Assembly (NCBI GenBank): GCA_013400975.1
Contig: WBMZ01002679.1
Span: 186,001-250,000 of the forward strand
Direction of reading: 5' to 3'
Source: Atrichornis clamosus
Taxonomy: Eukaryota; Chordata; Aves; Passeriformes; Menuridae
DNA: 64,000 bases
Position 1 is the first letter of the stretch. Every line of letters begins with the position of its first letter. Under the pieces are notes generated by a model. That model saw only the letters and a list, made by a program, of their open reading frames with translations, did no database searches and was not told the origin of the DNA. A program made the translations under genes and the position numbers. Positions 26,101 to 40,384 of the stretch are shown one piece after another.

Positions 26101-29100
26101 CAAATCAATATTTTACTTTCATGCAAAGTCTAAGGACATGCTCTGACCACTGCTATCTCCATAGCTTCTCCTTACTCTTTTGGGAACTGCAGCACTGGTT
26201 TACAAAACTGTGTCGTCTCATCCTTGGGAAATATAAAGGTATTTCTGCAGAACGGGCCCATTAGCTAAACCTTTGCTGCAGGGCACGGCTCAGGTGATCC
26301 ATTGAATTTTCTCTGCATTCCCACAATTTTCCCTCAAAAGCCTCCGGGAAGCCTCAGGAAACTTAAATAATTGTGAGGGCACCAAGCACTGAACCTAGTC
26401 CCTTGGTTCAGTGAGTTCAACCACTCTGCTTTTAGCCTCATCACCCCGTGGGGTGAGGAGGAGGGAAGTGGTGTTGGCCAAGTTTGCCTTGCGGTGGGGT
26501 GAGAGCAGAGAGGGGCACAGAAAGGTGCAGGGAAATGCTCCAGTGCCTAAACACTCTCCTCAGCATCATCCCTGTTGTTCCTGTGGCTCCTCAGGAGCCT
26601 GGAGCCCTCCCAGGCCTGGGAGCGGAGTGAGATTTGTACAGAAACCTGCAAAGCGCGACAGCACTCTCAGGGCAAACAGCAAGAGGGAGCCAGGAGAGGA
26701 GAGGATTTTGGGCATCCAGGTGATCTGGGCTGCGGCCTTGCTTCTGTACCCTTGCTGTAGTGAGGATACAGTAACTGTGTGTATCAGTGGAGAAGAAAAC
26801 CATGGCAACAGAAACTTAGTTTGTACATCCATTTATTGCCATCCAGATATTTGCCAAGTGCCAACTCCCTGGGAAAAATGCATTTTTCATCAGTACTACA
26901 CAAAAATTAGCATCAGAAGAATTAATGCACTTAATGACTGTCAAGGAACACTGAGAAATGTGCATTAGACATGAAGACAACTATATTTATGAGTCCCTTC
27001 AACCTATAGCAAACACCAGCTAACTGGATAAATGTCACTGGAAGTTTGAATCATGATTTGGTGTCATTTTAAATTTAAGTGAAGCAAGGATTTTCTTTAT
27101 TTAGCTAACACTGGATGTGACATAATGAGTAAAGGGCACAAGCTCCTTGTTTGAGTTGCAAATCTTTCAGCTTTAAACCTAGAAGAAGGTGAAGGCATTT
27201 CTGAAACAGGTCACAGGCTAATGTGGCTGGTTTGCACCCAGAGGAGAAGAGGTGTGTAGCAGACATGGAACCTGTCAGGCCCTTTAGGGCCTTGGGACTT
27301 AGGCCATCTCCTCCTCCTTGCTTTTCCTCCTCCATGTAAGCAAGGAGCCTCTGGAGCCCACTGGCATTGCTGTGCAGGTGCCTCCCAGCCAGGGGAGCGC
27401 TCATGAAGCGCAGTCAGCCAGACCTCTGCTATTTCACAGGTGGCAACGCAGCAGCACAGAAAATCTGTGGGTGGCTACAGGAGATCCAGGGGTTTGTGTG
27501 CTGGGCTGAGCCTTCCCAAACCCGCTCTGATGCTCTGTTCTTTGGCTTATCTCCACGGTTATGCTCCTGCTAGCCCACACTCCCAACAGTACAACCTCTC
27601 ACGTCATTTTGGTATCTCCCCTCCCTCCGTAACACAGCCTGCTAATTTGAAGTGACATAAGACAAGCAACCAGCTTCCCAGAACATCTCTGAGCTTTTCA
27701 TCCTTATCTCAAGAAAGTCCACTTCTTGGTTTTGGCCCACAGAAAAAGAGAGTTACCCTTTTTCCCCAGCTCTAATTCATTAAATACACAACACACAGAC
27801 TACAGTTAAGATGACTACAGGTAGCATCGTTATATTTCTATGAATATTTGTGAAGGAATATCACTCTGCCTTTTTTTTTTCTTTTAAGTATGCTTAATCA
27901 CCAACAGATAAGAACATCTACTGTCAGACATAGTGCAGAACTAAGTCCTGTGTTTGCTTTCAGGACCTCCAGAGACTTTAGGAAAATTGTCCTGTGATGG
28001 GCTTGTTTTTCCATTTGCAGTAACAGCTCATTCATGTGCTTCTAGAGGATGGTATTTTCAGACCTGGCCCCAGACTTCCCCTTCCAAATGATTGAACACT
28101 GCTTGTTTACACTGAAGGCTGTATTCCTGAAATTCACGCTGTGTATTGGCCTGTAACAAACTGACCACTTTATTCAGTCTCATGATTTTAACAGGGAGCA
28201 TTATTTAGTACCACATGCAAATTGGCATCTTAACTATGAGAAAAATAGCAACTGATTCATTGTTCAGCTGATGGGAGGAATTACCTTCATTACTGTGTGA
28301 TTCATCTTGATTCATCCCATGCCTGGAATCACGAAGGAATAATTTAAAGTCAACTCAATGTGTTGGTAAGCTCTAAGCTGGAAAAGCCTGTGCTTAGTAC
28401 ATATTGCTGATGGACAAAAGCAAAGTGTGGGGATATCTCAGTTGCAGAGGAGCAATACTGCAAAGATGGAAGCAGATTTGGATGATTTTCCCTCACCTAT
28501 GGTTCACTGTGTAAAGCTGACTCTCAGAGGAGAAGGTAGATAAAGAAGCAAGCTAGAGAAAAGGCATAAAAAATTTATTTTAGGCAAAGCAAGATCTGTG
28601 CAGGGAAAGAATGACAACAGTTGAACCGCTACATATACTGATGAGACAAATAGGGCAGGACATGGTAGATCATCCCAAAACAGTGCAAAGCCTGCTGCGT
28701 GCCTGCTTGCACACAAGACAAGCAGAGGACAGGTAACAAAAAGGGAAAGCACACAACCTGGAAAAAAAGTATGGGGAAAAAGGAGTTAGAAAGGCAGCAA
28801 CAAAAAGCACATACTCCAGGACTTAGTAACACTGAAATAGGGATAATGAGAAACACAGCCAGGAAAATAACTCAAAGACCAGAAATATTCAGGTTCCCTG
28901 ATGGAGTGGGGTAGTAGGGGTGACCTTGTAGGCAAATTGTAGAATATTTATCTGCCACAGAGCACTGTTTCTTTCAAGATCCTGCTGTGGCCAAGGCAAA
29001 GGGCTGCATGAGACAATAAGACAGTGGATATTGTTCCCATGGCACAGCTTTAGCACACCCAGAAACATGGGGGCTTCTAACACTGACCTAGCACGGGCTA

Positions 29101-31949
29101 GAGAGCCCTGCTGTGGTGTCAGGGGGAACACAGGCAGGGCAGCCCTGCGGGATGGACCAGGTTATGGATTCACTAAGTGAACACTCTGAAGCACTGTAAT
29201 TGCCATCTGGGCTGCATTATTGCAATGTGAGGGTTCTAATGGAGAGTTAAGAGCAGCGCTGACCTTTAAACACCCTACGCATTTCAAGGCTGCACTAGAA
29301 GATTTTACACCAATTATTTATTAGCATTATAAGTAAATGAGTTATTATCATTCATGAATTCTGTAACAGTCAATTTGTTTCTCTGCCCAGAGCCTTGAAG
29401 TGCCTATTTCACAATTTCTTAGAGATGTAACCATAGGAACTAAGTGGTTGCCAACATAAACCCTCACAATTAATGACGATAAGCTTTCACCCTATTGAGT
29501 GATAGTGAAAAGTGTACAGAGCCTGTGAAATGCACCTCAAGGGCCATGGGACCCTGAAGGCAGTGGCACATGGATTGACTGTGCAACACTCACATGCTGC
29601 CCGGGTGAGTGCATTGGCTCAGCTGTGCATTTTTTAAACTCTCACACAGAGAAGTGTGCTGTGAAACGGAAGACCAAGAAGGCAGATTTTCTGCCCTGGA
29701 AAGCAGAGATCCCTCTGAGCTGTAACAGAGAGCAAAGAGTGCCCTTGACCCACTCCCAGAGCATCACAGAGGAATGGGAAACGGCAGTGGAGAGGGGCCA
29801 CAATTCCCCAGGAACACCAGGGAAGCTGCAGCACTGCAAAGCCATGCTCATGTAGTTTGGAGCATCCCCCAGAGCTCCCTCCCTGCAGTGGAGCATCCAC
29901 ATCAGAAGAAATGTTCAGCTGTAGATGGCTCCTGCAGTTAAATAGCTTCTGTGGAGATCCTTCCTGTCCCTTTCACACTGGGATGAATATTTTGCCTCTG
30001 TTCCCCTCTGAAGAGGTGGGTTTGTTTTTTTCCCCTAAGCATCTATTGCTGGAGGATAGACACCTCCACCGCAGATGATCATCCTCATGTGGGTGTGTGA
30101 TTTCCGAGCAATAACACGACTTTTCCTAAGAACCTATACAGGGTTCACAAATACTCCATCCCTGGAGGTGATAATTTTATATGCTTATATACCAGGCCGT
30201 GGACAAATGCTTTTGCCCGTGCTTGCCTGTGACCAGGAAGGCATAAGACCCTCTCACAGGAAAAAATGCTCAGTAACACCTGAAAGCAAACTGCCTCCTT
30301 GCCAGGGAGGGCATATTCACCAGGAGTTTTTGACAGTTGCAGAAACAGACTCTGAGAACATCTTGAAAGACATCTTCATTTACTGCTTCGAAAGAAATAT
30401 CCAGATGACTTGTCCCACAGCATGTTATTGTAGAAATTAGAATATGGAAATTAGAAGCATCCTTGCAAATGGTTTGGGGCTTCATGAGGTGGCTCTATCA
30501 TAAAAAGATATGAAGCTTTCCTATTTCTGAGATTCTTCCCAGAGCAATGCTGTAGAAGAAGACCATGAGTGTGCTCCAGCTCCAGAGATGGAAGCAGTTA
30601 TTTGCCCACAAGGCAGAGGAGAACACAAGAACAGACACCTGGGGCCTGACCAGAAGTGAGCAGAGCCCTTCTGCTGCCAGGGCAGTGCTCAGGGTAAGGG
30701 TGCAGGGAAATGTAAGCAGCAGGTGAGGGGCTGCAGCTGCATCTCCAACCCGGGGCTGCCAGAGCCGGTGGGATCAACCCTGCAGAGGAACAGAACGGAG
30801 AGTTTGTCATTTAAATCTTTTGTGAAGTAAAACATCCGAAAAGGGGCACAGCAATAGCTTCCTTTCTTCCTTGGGGAGCGCTGCTACAGAAAAGTGAAGT
30901 GCTTCGGGAGGGATTGTATGGGCGGGGTACACTTCTGCACACTCACATCCATTTCTGTCTGAGCTGTCTCTATACACACCCTTGAGTTAAGAAACCCCGT
31001 TTTGCTTCTGCAGTGCAACAATCCTAACAATAAAGAAGCACGTTTGAATATTTGATGTCATTAAATAAACTGCACTGAACCTTTAAACAGGCTGTCGGTT
31101 ATCTCAGTCATCAGAAACACTCAGAATCCTCTGTGTTTAAATGTATCTGTCTTCAGTTTTGTACAGATACACAGTCCCTGGCAGATAACAGTGTCACACC
31201 AGATAATAAGCTCCTGCTGCTAGATAAACACTTGGAGGAAGATGCACATTTGAATTTCTATTCCCTTGGCGTTAATGAGATGTCATCAACTCAAGTTTGG
31301 CCCCATATTTAAATGTCATTAAGAGAAGTTCTATACAATCATAACAACAATAAAAATAATAAAAATAATTTTTAGCATGATTTCTACTGGAAATAGGCTT
31401 TTCTTGCAAACACACATTTCTTTGCAGCTTCCATGAAGCATTGTGCTGGCAGATAAGGAAGCACACCCAGCGAGGATGGGACTGAGAGATCTCACGGGGT
31501 GACCCAGAGATGAGGTCACCTTGGTCACCTCACAGGGGCCAGGGATGCAGCCTGTGACACGTGGCAGCCATGTCCCTGTCCAAAGCACAGGATGCTGTGC
31601 AGTTATAATTGAGATGGACACAGTGGACAGATCTGGCCACCAAGTCAGGCTTGGGCACTGAGAGCTCCCACTTACAAAGGTTTGAGCTCCTTCATGCTCT
31701 GGCACACAGGTCACTGTCCACTGACCCCCAGCTGCAGCTGCTCCCTGCAGAGGCAAAAGGTCCAGACCAGACGGATTTAGTGTTTTTCCTCTCTTTGTCT
31801 GCTTCATATGCCGCTAAATTCCACTATGTCCAGCTCCACATCCCAACCTTGGTGAATATCTTGGTGACCGCTGAGAATTTTTAGATCTCAAAAACTCATT
31901 TTCTCCTTCATATTCCAGCAGGGATAACTTGGAAAATAATAATTTGGCC
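20155..31949. other. Non-coding stretch, no gene recognised
   Basis: No gene, RNA gene or classifiable repeat is supported. A minus-strand frame at 24938-25444 and a plus-strand frame at 26411-26968 are the longest. Both overlie locally GC-rich sequence where stop codons are rarer, both overlap frames in other registers, and neither shows a domain. A minus-strand frame at 23860-24129 lies after an AG that could serve as a splice acceptor and looks somewhat protein-like, but I recognise nothing in it. A T10 run lies near 24.21 kb, and a T-rich run ending in AG lies near 27.87-27.89 kb. Confidence 0.55.
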
Positions 31950-31965
31950 ATATATATATATATAT
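31950..31965. repeat. (AT)8 microsatellite
   Basis: Eight uninterrupted AT dinucleotides, followed by an interrupted extension (TTTATAT). This is an ordinary dinucleotide microsatellite, potentially polymorphic. Confidence 0.9.
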
Positions 31966-33002
31966 TTATATCCCATCATATTATATTCTAAACAACTGCC
32001 TTGGGGTAAAAGAAACCACATTAAAATGCATGCAAACTGAGTTAACAAATGTCAGCCAGAGGTCCCAAACACAAACTGTGCTTCTCAGCCCCCAGGCTAG
32101 AAGTCTGAATAAACAGATGTTCTTTGCACTGTGCCCCGAAGGTTAAACTTAACCTTTGTTAGACAAACAAGGGACACTGATACTCTTTTCTAAATAAGAA
32201 AAGTTGATGGCATATATCATCAAGGCTTAGACCATTTGACATATCTTAGGTTAAGGGCTTTAGCAGAGGAAGAGAAGTTATAATATTTCTAGGAGAGGAG
32301 AAGCAGACAGACTGTACACAATAAATCAATAGATTAAGAGGTCAGAGGCATCCATGGAGAGGCAGCAGCTCCCTGATTCCATACCTATTTATTTGCAGCT
32401 CGGGGTCCACGCCAGCTGGAGGGATGGTCTCCAAGTCACCTCCAAGGAATGGCTCCTCTCTGACACCCTGTTCCTGGCAGGTGTCTGGGTCCACCCAGAG
32501 CAAGACCCAGGTTTTACTCTTTCTTGTACCAGTGAGTTAGCACTTGATACCTGGATGTGAATGATTTCACCAGAGATTAATCTTGTCAGAAGTACTCTTA
32601 TCCATAAGAAGGAAAGGCTTGCAGTTTAATACTCACAGAGACTTAAACAAAAAGTCCAGAAAAACCTGTAAGGAAAACTGTGAAGCAATTTCCCATGAAC
32701 ATAAAAACTGAAGAGAAAGTTGGGGAGAATCCTAGTCACTGTGTTGGTTTTTTTCTGGAAACAGGAAAATTAAATATACCAAAAGACCATTTGTTTCCTC
32801 ACAGGTTGGTCAGCAGGTTGGTTTCTACTCTGTCTTGTGCTCTTTTTGGGCTTTGCAATATGAGATCAAGGCACGTGTTCCTCTTGGCTTTTTGAAATCT
32901 GCACTGATTCGTTTTCCTCTGGCTGTGCTGCCTTTTCCTGCCTGTGCTTCTGTTCTGCTCTAGCCTACCCTGCATGCCCTTATCTGTGGAATTTTTTATC
33001 AT
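31966..33002. other. Non-coding stretch, weak exon-like segment only
   Basis: Nothing is supported. A segment at 32399-32480 is bounded by TTTGCAG and by GCAG followed by GTGTCT, and is open in one frame for 27 codons. The donor is weak and the peptide is not recognisable, so I do not call an exon. Confidence 0.5.
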
Positions 33003-34958
33003 CTTCTAGCCCGTGTAGATATCCATCTTTTTAGCTCAGCAAAAATGAATGTGAATGTGAGCAGTCCCTCTTTCAGATGTATAGTGCTGTGTGTGGCAGG
33101 GACTGCCTCCCACACTAGACTGCTTTAATCGCTTTATTTTATTTCTCTTCGTGTAACTAAGTGAATTCATTCTCTACCCATGGCCATGCTTGCTGACCAT
33201 GGAGATTACTTTTAAAGTGGTTCCCACCCTACAGGAGCAAGGGTTGCCAGAATGATGTTCCTTTCTGCTTTGCTGAGTTACACCTCACTAACCAATCTAG
33301 AACGACTCCCAAGGACCCCTGGTATTCAACAGAGCACCATCAACAGAATGGTTTCATGTTTTGCCATGTTGTTTCATGAATAATGGGTTCAGGTGGGGAG
33401 AAAATGCCTTGTAAACTGCAATAAGATAGGTTGTATTAGGAAAGTACAGAACTAAGATTGTTGGTCATCTAATTAAATATCAGGCTAAGTTTGTTGTAAT
33501 TTGATTTACTGACATGTTCTGAGTGACTCACAGACATTTTGAAATAAGAGGCTAGTATGACCACTGTGCACAATGATACAGAAAATAAAGGCCTTTTCCA
33601 TGCCAATTGGAAATAAAACCCTATTTATTTAAATAAAAATATGAATTATGTATGGCATTTCTGTAACACAAAGATGCTGATGCAGACACCATCATAACAG
33701 GGAATACAAAAGCAGAAACTAAATATGTGTCTTACATGCCAATAATTCTGCAAGATGTATAAAGAAATAGTACTTTGTTTACTAGAGCAGGCTGTTCCTC
33801 CCAACACTCAGTGGACACGAGTTTTTCTATATTACATTCCTGAAATCAAATGGAATACATTAATATCCTCTTACTAAATATTTTCACTCTAAAGCTGAAT
33901 CTTTGTTAATGTTATTACACAAAGCAAATATCTGCTGATTACATCCAGCCAGATATGGCCATTTCCATCAAAAGCTTTACAACGGTTTTATTGCCTCCCA
34001 CTGAAAAGTCAGCATTTTGCAAGATATAAAGAAAAAAAAAGAAAATAAGAAGCTGAAAACAATTAAACAACACAAGTTTCATAGCCATTTTCCATTGGAA
34101 GAATGTCTTTTATAGGCAGGGCAATTATTGCTTTTAAAGCACAGCCTCCACTGTTCTGTTGTGAGTTGCACTTAAATAGGGAATGAACTCATCATCTCAC
34201 CATTTAACCATCTGCAAATAGACTAAATACAGGACATTAGATCTGGATAAGAAATCTCTGCAAAATTGTTCATTGGTATTTAGTGCAAATTAGAGATAAC
34301 TCCGTTTTGTAGACGACAACATCAGAACTCCTTGTTCCTGACAAATTATCTGAAGAGTAGATATTTCTGCCAAATGGTGGCATTTTGGTTGCCTTGAGTG
34401 AAAGTTGAGGGAGCATGGCTGAGATAAAGTGTAGTTAAATATTGCTTAAAGTCAGTAACTAGGCCTTGGCAGATTCAAACCAGAATCCATGGAAAAGGAT
34501 GTGAACCTCACAGCCTTTCTTCAGAGACCTGCTGCTAGGGTTGTGTTGTTTCCATTATAAGCTGCCCTGCAGCTGTGAGTAAAAGAAATAAAATTATAAC
34601 CTAGAGATGTTGCCCTTGCTGCATCTGTAGCATTAATGATGATCTCATCCCATCTGTAGCAGGGCATAATTTCAATAATATCCTTTTAGAACACAACAAG
34701 ACTCTCTACTTTTAAGGGAGGGAATCAGCCCCACTGGTGCCCATGCAAAGGCAGAACTGCTGTTCAGCGCAGCAGCCCAACATCATTTCCAGAGGAGCTC
34801 TTAATTGACTGCACTTGTGAAAGATGCATCAAAATGTCCCAAAATGAGCACGTTGTTGCTTTTTTAATTTGCTGACAGTTTGCCCCCAGGTAAACCTCCA
34901 GCACACTAATAGTTTTTCTTGGCCAACACAACCAATATAGACTCAGTATCTTTCTTTG
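33003..34958. other. AT-rich block with almost no open frames
   Basis: Nearly 2 kb of AT-rich sequence without any open frame of 60 codons on either strand, without simple-sequence expansion and without a repeat I recognise. Single-copy AT-rich blocks of this kind often overlap conserved non-coding elements in vertebrate gene deserts, but conservation cannot be judged from one sequence. What is certain is only that nothing here suggests protein coding. Confidence 0.55.
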
Positions 34959-37900
34959 CTAAATAAGAGGAACATTTACAATAGCTGCTGGGTAGAAAAT
35001 TAACCAAGTGAACTCTCCAATTTGTCTGTCCCTGTCTGTCTCCCTCATTAATTTTTTATGGAAATCAAAGACTAATTCTGTCTCTCTGCTTGTAATCACA
35101 TTCAAAACATGCTCATGACTCAGTAATCTGCTTATGAACATTGCTGTTCTCCGCAGTAACTCTGCAGACACCCACATTTGGGGCGGTCTGAATGCTCACA
35201 CAGCTTGCAGTTGCCAACACAATTTTTATTCCTTGCTGTTTTTGTCATTTTAGACTCTCCCTTCCATTTTGAAAGCTAACAGGGTGAACAGGAAACCCAT
35301 CAAGCCAAAGTCAGAAGTTATAAGAAGTCATAAGATGCTATTTACCAAACTACAAAACCCTGGTAAGCAATTTCTGATGGCTGTAGTAAAAAAGTGAAAT
35401 TACTGATGATGCTTATTTTAAAACAAGCCCAAACTGAAAGGCCAGATGTGAAATCCCACACTTATTATTTCAATGCAAGGGGAGTCTGATCCAAATTTGA
35501 TATTTTGGCTTGAGCAAATGCTATTTGCTCAGTTCCTCTGCATACAGAACATACTGTGGGTGAGGTTTTATTTTAAATTTAAACTAGTTGCCAAGATGTT
35601 AACTTTCCTAGCTGTGTTCAGCATCATAATTACCTGCTTCAACCAGTAATTGGTTGCCTTCACACAGCAGTAATAATCTAGTTATTATTCCTCATTCTGC
35701 CCCAGTCAAAAAGGCTCTGGGGAGGAATTGTGAGCAGGTATCCATGTCACCTTCCCACCAGCTACTGGAATAAAGAATGGCCAAGGAGAATTTACATTTA
35801 ATGGCAATACCACCCTCGATGAGAAAAGACAAAAGGCAGCGATGCACAAAGGAGCAGGAGAGGCTCCGTGGGAGCACGAGGGGCACAGCTGGGCTCATCA
35901 TTGTTATCCTTTCAGCTGCTTTTTGATGGCTTAGCAACCCAGCTAATTTTACCTAAGAGGGAAATGTTGAAGTGAAGCGATAATGTTTCTCTATTAAGCA
36001 AATGCACTCTTATTTATAGCCAGATTTTGGATCACAAAAATAAAAGAGGAGCACAGAGCTTCCTTACTAATTTTTTTTATTGTGTATAATTAGTATAAAT
36101 GTTTTTCCACATTCGAAACATGTACCAAAATCAACTATCTTGCAGCATGTAAATGCTTTTCTGGCTGTGTGGACAGCACTAACACAGTGTTAGGAGAGTT
36201 TGCAGCAAAATGGTTTGAACACTTCTACTTAAAATCTTGTTCTGTACACAACAAGCACATGTGTGTATTGCAGAGCTCTGGTAATGTATTCAAATGTTCC
36301 CTCATGCTTCCTGCGATCACAGTCCCCAGAGCATAATATTTTGGAAGAAGCTAATTTGTTATATCATCTAAAGAAAACAAGCACAGTCTTCCCAGCTCTG
36401 CTCACAAAACAACACATAAAAACAGAAAGGATTTCTTTATTCTTAAAGAATGAGCCATGAGTTGCCTAAAAATAAGCTTTGATATGCATATAAAAATAAA
36501 CACCACAAATATGAATGAGAGAGAATTCTAAATGAGACTTTTATTAGATCTGGGATGGCAAAGGAATAATGAAGCAACATGTGCCTTCTCCTCAAAACTA
36601 ATTCTGTTTGATTTGACATGTTGATTTTTGTGTGTTTACAGCTAGGCAGGGATTTGCTGAGGAGAGGTGTCCATGAGGACATGCAACTGGGTCAGAATGA
36701 CACATTTCGTCAAGCTGAATTGCACCATTTTTAACAATTACCTCCTGGAGAAAGTGTAAGGACAAAAACACACCCCTGCCAGCTAAGCAGAACTCCCCTG
36801 AAAGTACTTGTGCAGAAAGTATTCTACTTCTGCTTATTTACAGTTTTTTGTTTTATTTTGCCAACGTCAGTATTTCCATATCAATCTCGAGCATGCTCAT
36901 TTTAGGCTTTAAAACTGGGTCAACACACCCAGAAAATTCACACTAAACTGCAGTTCCTGAGCACAGATAGGCAGAGTTGTCAAAATATTCTCATCACTGA
37001 GTAAATCTGTGCTTAGAGCAAAACCAACAGCCTGGAAAACACAAGTGCCCTGAGAGCTATCAATTAGCCCTTACATCAGGATAAACTTGTGTCAAAAGGA
37101 AATTATTTCCATTTTACCTGGAGAGATTCAGCCCTGCTCTGACGTACAGAGGACTGCTTAGAAAAAGGTTCACTAGCCTAGAGAAAGGGCATGTTCTTGC
37201 TGTGCTCTTTGATAAGGTGCTACAGGGATCTCCTGTACCCTCAGTGGGGTATGATTTAACCTGAGCATTTTCTGAGATTTCAAAACATTCCCATTCCTCA
37301 TCAAAATGAAAGAAAAATACTTCCAGGACATGTTTTCACAAAAGCCACAAAGTGCCCCCAGAGCAACCCAAAACTACATGTCTGGGGCAGAAATTTGGAT
37401 GCTGGACTTTCCACACAAAGCCCTGGTCTCAGTCAGGTGTAGTGGGGAGGCAGAGGTCTGGTCCTCCCAGACCTTGTGCAGTTTACTGCCCAAGGCTATT
37501 TGCAATCCAGGGGAAAATACTATTTTTCAGGGAATGGGTGTATTACAAAAAAAAATATGCCTCCAGACATCAAATTACCATTCATATTCATCATTATCAA
37601 ATCTAAAGTGTTTCCTTCCTCTTAGGAGAGGGTCACCACATTGCATAAGGTGTTTGCAGCCCCCTTATATGAACCAGGGATTGCTCCTCATCCCAGAGTG
37701 TCTGCCAGGCCATGTGTCAGTCAGGACAACATCAGGGCTGCAGCTTCGTGGGGATTTCTGGGAGTACAGAGGGGTGTTTCGTGCTCGTTATTGAATTTCC
37801 TTGCAGTTTCAGGAGGAACACTTAGTTTGCCATGTATTGTCACACCTGGTAGCCCTGCTTACAGATCTGGCAGCATGATCAGGGACCTGGTATTTTTGGA

Positions 37901-40059
37901 AATGGGAATGACCTGTAGGAGCCCAAAGAGCAGACATCAGGGAAACCTCAGCACTGTGTGTAGTATGAGCTCTGGTCTATCCGGGGTCATCCGAACTGGA
38001 GAATCCAACACAAACTGTCCCAGTCCATTCCAAATTCCACCTCTCTGAGCACAGTTCACTGCTCCAGGCTGGACTCTCCACCAGGGACAAGCCAACAACA
38101 GCTCTGCAACACCACGGCAGCCCAGAGAGTAACTGGCTGTCAGGGAAACCAATTCTCCACAACAACCTGGATCTCAGAAAATCCACCTTCCTACAAATAC
38201 TTTGGAGACCCTCCTTTTTCTCCAACTGGTCTCTCCTTGCTTACAGCCTTCTAGGCCCATGAACCCTTTACCTCAGAATAACACAACAAATCAAAAATAC
38301 TGAGATATAACTAAGCCTGCAGGAAGAATGCAACATGTTCTAAATTTTTGAAGCTTCTTTCATTTGCAGTGGGTCAAATTGGACTTCATGTCTTTTTCTA
38401 AGCTTCTCTTACTGCCTCTAATTAAAGAACTCTTTTTTTTTGACGAACAGATGTAGAAATGTATTTCATAAAACAGTGCCTGGATAACATTTTTTCATTA
38501 CCTTTATCAAAATTGACATCTGGTAGCTTTTTTCTGATCTTTGGAACAGATTTAAGATAAGAAAACGTTCAGAGCACTGTTATCCCAGGTTATGCTTACC
38601 AACCACACTTCTCAGCTCCATATCAAATATAGAACCAGACAGAAAAAAGCACATGAGCTTTTCCCTTCTTTGAAGATATTCACACTGGCCTATATGGGTA
38701 GGAACTCGGTCTTAGAGCACGTGAATCTGAGAGCGGGTGGTTCAGACACCAAGATTAAATCCTAGAACTAAAGGGAAGGTAGAAATGTATTAAAGACTAT
38801 TTCATTACCTGTAGTTCTGGGAGGTGTGTTGCTAATTACTGCAAGTTATGCTCAGATGGAGAAAGCATCTTGCTCATGATACAAAACATGGCACCACCAA
38901 CTAAAAGGCAGAAATATCGGCACCGTAGAATCCAGCAGAAAAATTCCCATAGACTTGAGAGAAGCCAGATCTTCCTCCTGAAATATTGGCCCCTTCTTTG
39001 CCTTCCTGCACTGACGTTTTCCTGCTCTAGTATCACTTTTTCCTCTTCTTTTACATGCCATCCTCATAACTTAATCCTTCCTCCATTTACGATGTATTTT
39101 ATGAAGCTGATTTTCAGGGCACCACATTGCCCCACCTGCTGTACATCTTTATCTGCTTCTCTTTCTTTTCGCTTTTCCTTTCGCATCTTTTTCCAAGCAA
39201 CTGAAAAAATATAACCTTTACTGTGCAGTGTCTTGCCAGCCAGACGAGGCAGGAGAAATCAAGATCTATCTCCTTTTTGCCATCCAAGCACCTTATGAGA
39301 GTTTTGGTCCTAAGAGGAGACTGAACTAACAGACATGAAATTTGCTCAAATGTATTTTTTCTACACTAGTCCTAACTTAGTGTTATTGTCCATGGATTCC
39401 AGTCCCCAAATAACACTGCAACACATTTCTGGTGTAATGTCACAGGGGCATTCCATTTTAGACTCCAATGGGATTTAATGAACAGGAAAATATCCCCTTG
39501 GAAACACCTCATGGCTTTCAGGCTACTGGATAGGGTAAATGTAAATTGAATGGTGAAATCAGATGATTTAAAAAAAAATGTAATAGATGAACCTAATTTC
39601 CAACCAGATACATTTTCTAATAAGAGATCTATTTCCCTTCCAGATCCAATACTGCCAATATAGTGCTACATCTATTAGTATGGCACACAGGATGGATGGG
39701 TCAGAAGAGTTCAGTCTTAAATTTGTAGGAAAAATGATGCTGTTCATATTTTCCAGTTCTTGTCCATGTTAAACTCTCCATCTTGAGATATGCAACATTT
39801 ACACTTCTGACATTTCCCACTTTGACTGAATGCCCATTCACCTCCTGCTTTGGACTATTTCAGAGTCTGTTAACAAGAAAAGATAGAAATGGCCAGAAAA
39901 ATAGATTACTTTTTAAAAAATATCACAGTAGTGCAGGCATGTTTCTGAGTAACTGGATTGAGAAAGGGGACAACAATTGCAAACCATATGCTCAAAAGTA
40001 CCTGGACAAATTGACTTTGAATTATAAATTGGGCTTATGTTATTCAAAGGCATCAGTTT
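34959..40059. other. Non-coding stretch, no gene recognised
   Basis: No gene is supported. Plus-strand frames at 37306-37794 and 37641-38048 overlap in different registers and carry no motif. A minus-strand frame at 38852-39067 is rich in lysine and arginine near its start (CKRRGKSDTRAGKRQCRK), but it closes upstream at once and has no recognisable continuation. A pyrimidine-rich run lies near 39.15-39.19 kb. Confidence 0.55.
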
Positions 40060-40260
40060 GTATTGTGTTAGTAGTTAATTCAAGTAGTAGTTAATAATAT
40101 TCCATAACAGTTATTGATTAGTTCAATAACAAAATTAAATAAATAATAAATACGATGTATATTAATGTTATTTAAAATTATTATTTAATACAAATATCAA
40201 ATTGTGAAATTCAATAATAGTTAATTGTTAACTCAAATCACTTACTTAATTTTTAAAGGA
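40060..40260. repeat. AT-rich low-complexity tract
   Basis: Roughly 200 bp made largely of TTAATA, ATAATAAAT and TTCAATAA-like words in no fixed period, with a short local repeat of GTAGTTAAT. It looks like degraded simple sequence rather than a transposon. No coding frame passes through it. Confidence 0.75.
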
Positions 40261-40355
40261 CCTAAGTAAAGAGAACTTGCTTTCAAGACTACAACATCAA
40301 TGAGCTATTGCAACATCATTTTTTTGCTGCCCAAAGGGTGATTTCAAAAAGTTAA

Positions 40356-40384
40356 AACTAAATTTCTAACTTAGAAATTTAGTT
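40356..40384. repeat. 29-bp near-perfect palindrome
   Basis: Fourteen bases at 40356-40369 (AACTAAATTTCTAA) are exactly complementary to 40371-40384, with a single C at the centre (40370). The match stops at the next base on each side. It lies about 100 bp beyond the AT-rich tract. As DNA it could extrude a small cruciform; as RNA the innermost pairs would open to make a loop. It is not a recognised terminator, transposon end or binding site. Confidence 0.9.

Noticed and set aside
26411..26968. 185-codon plus-strand frame
   Set aside because: No ATG at its beginning, frames in other registers on both strands beneath it, and no recognisable protein family.
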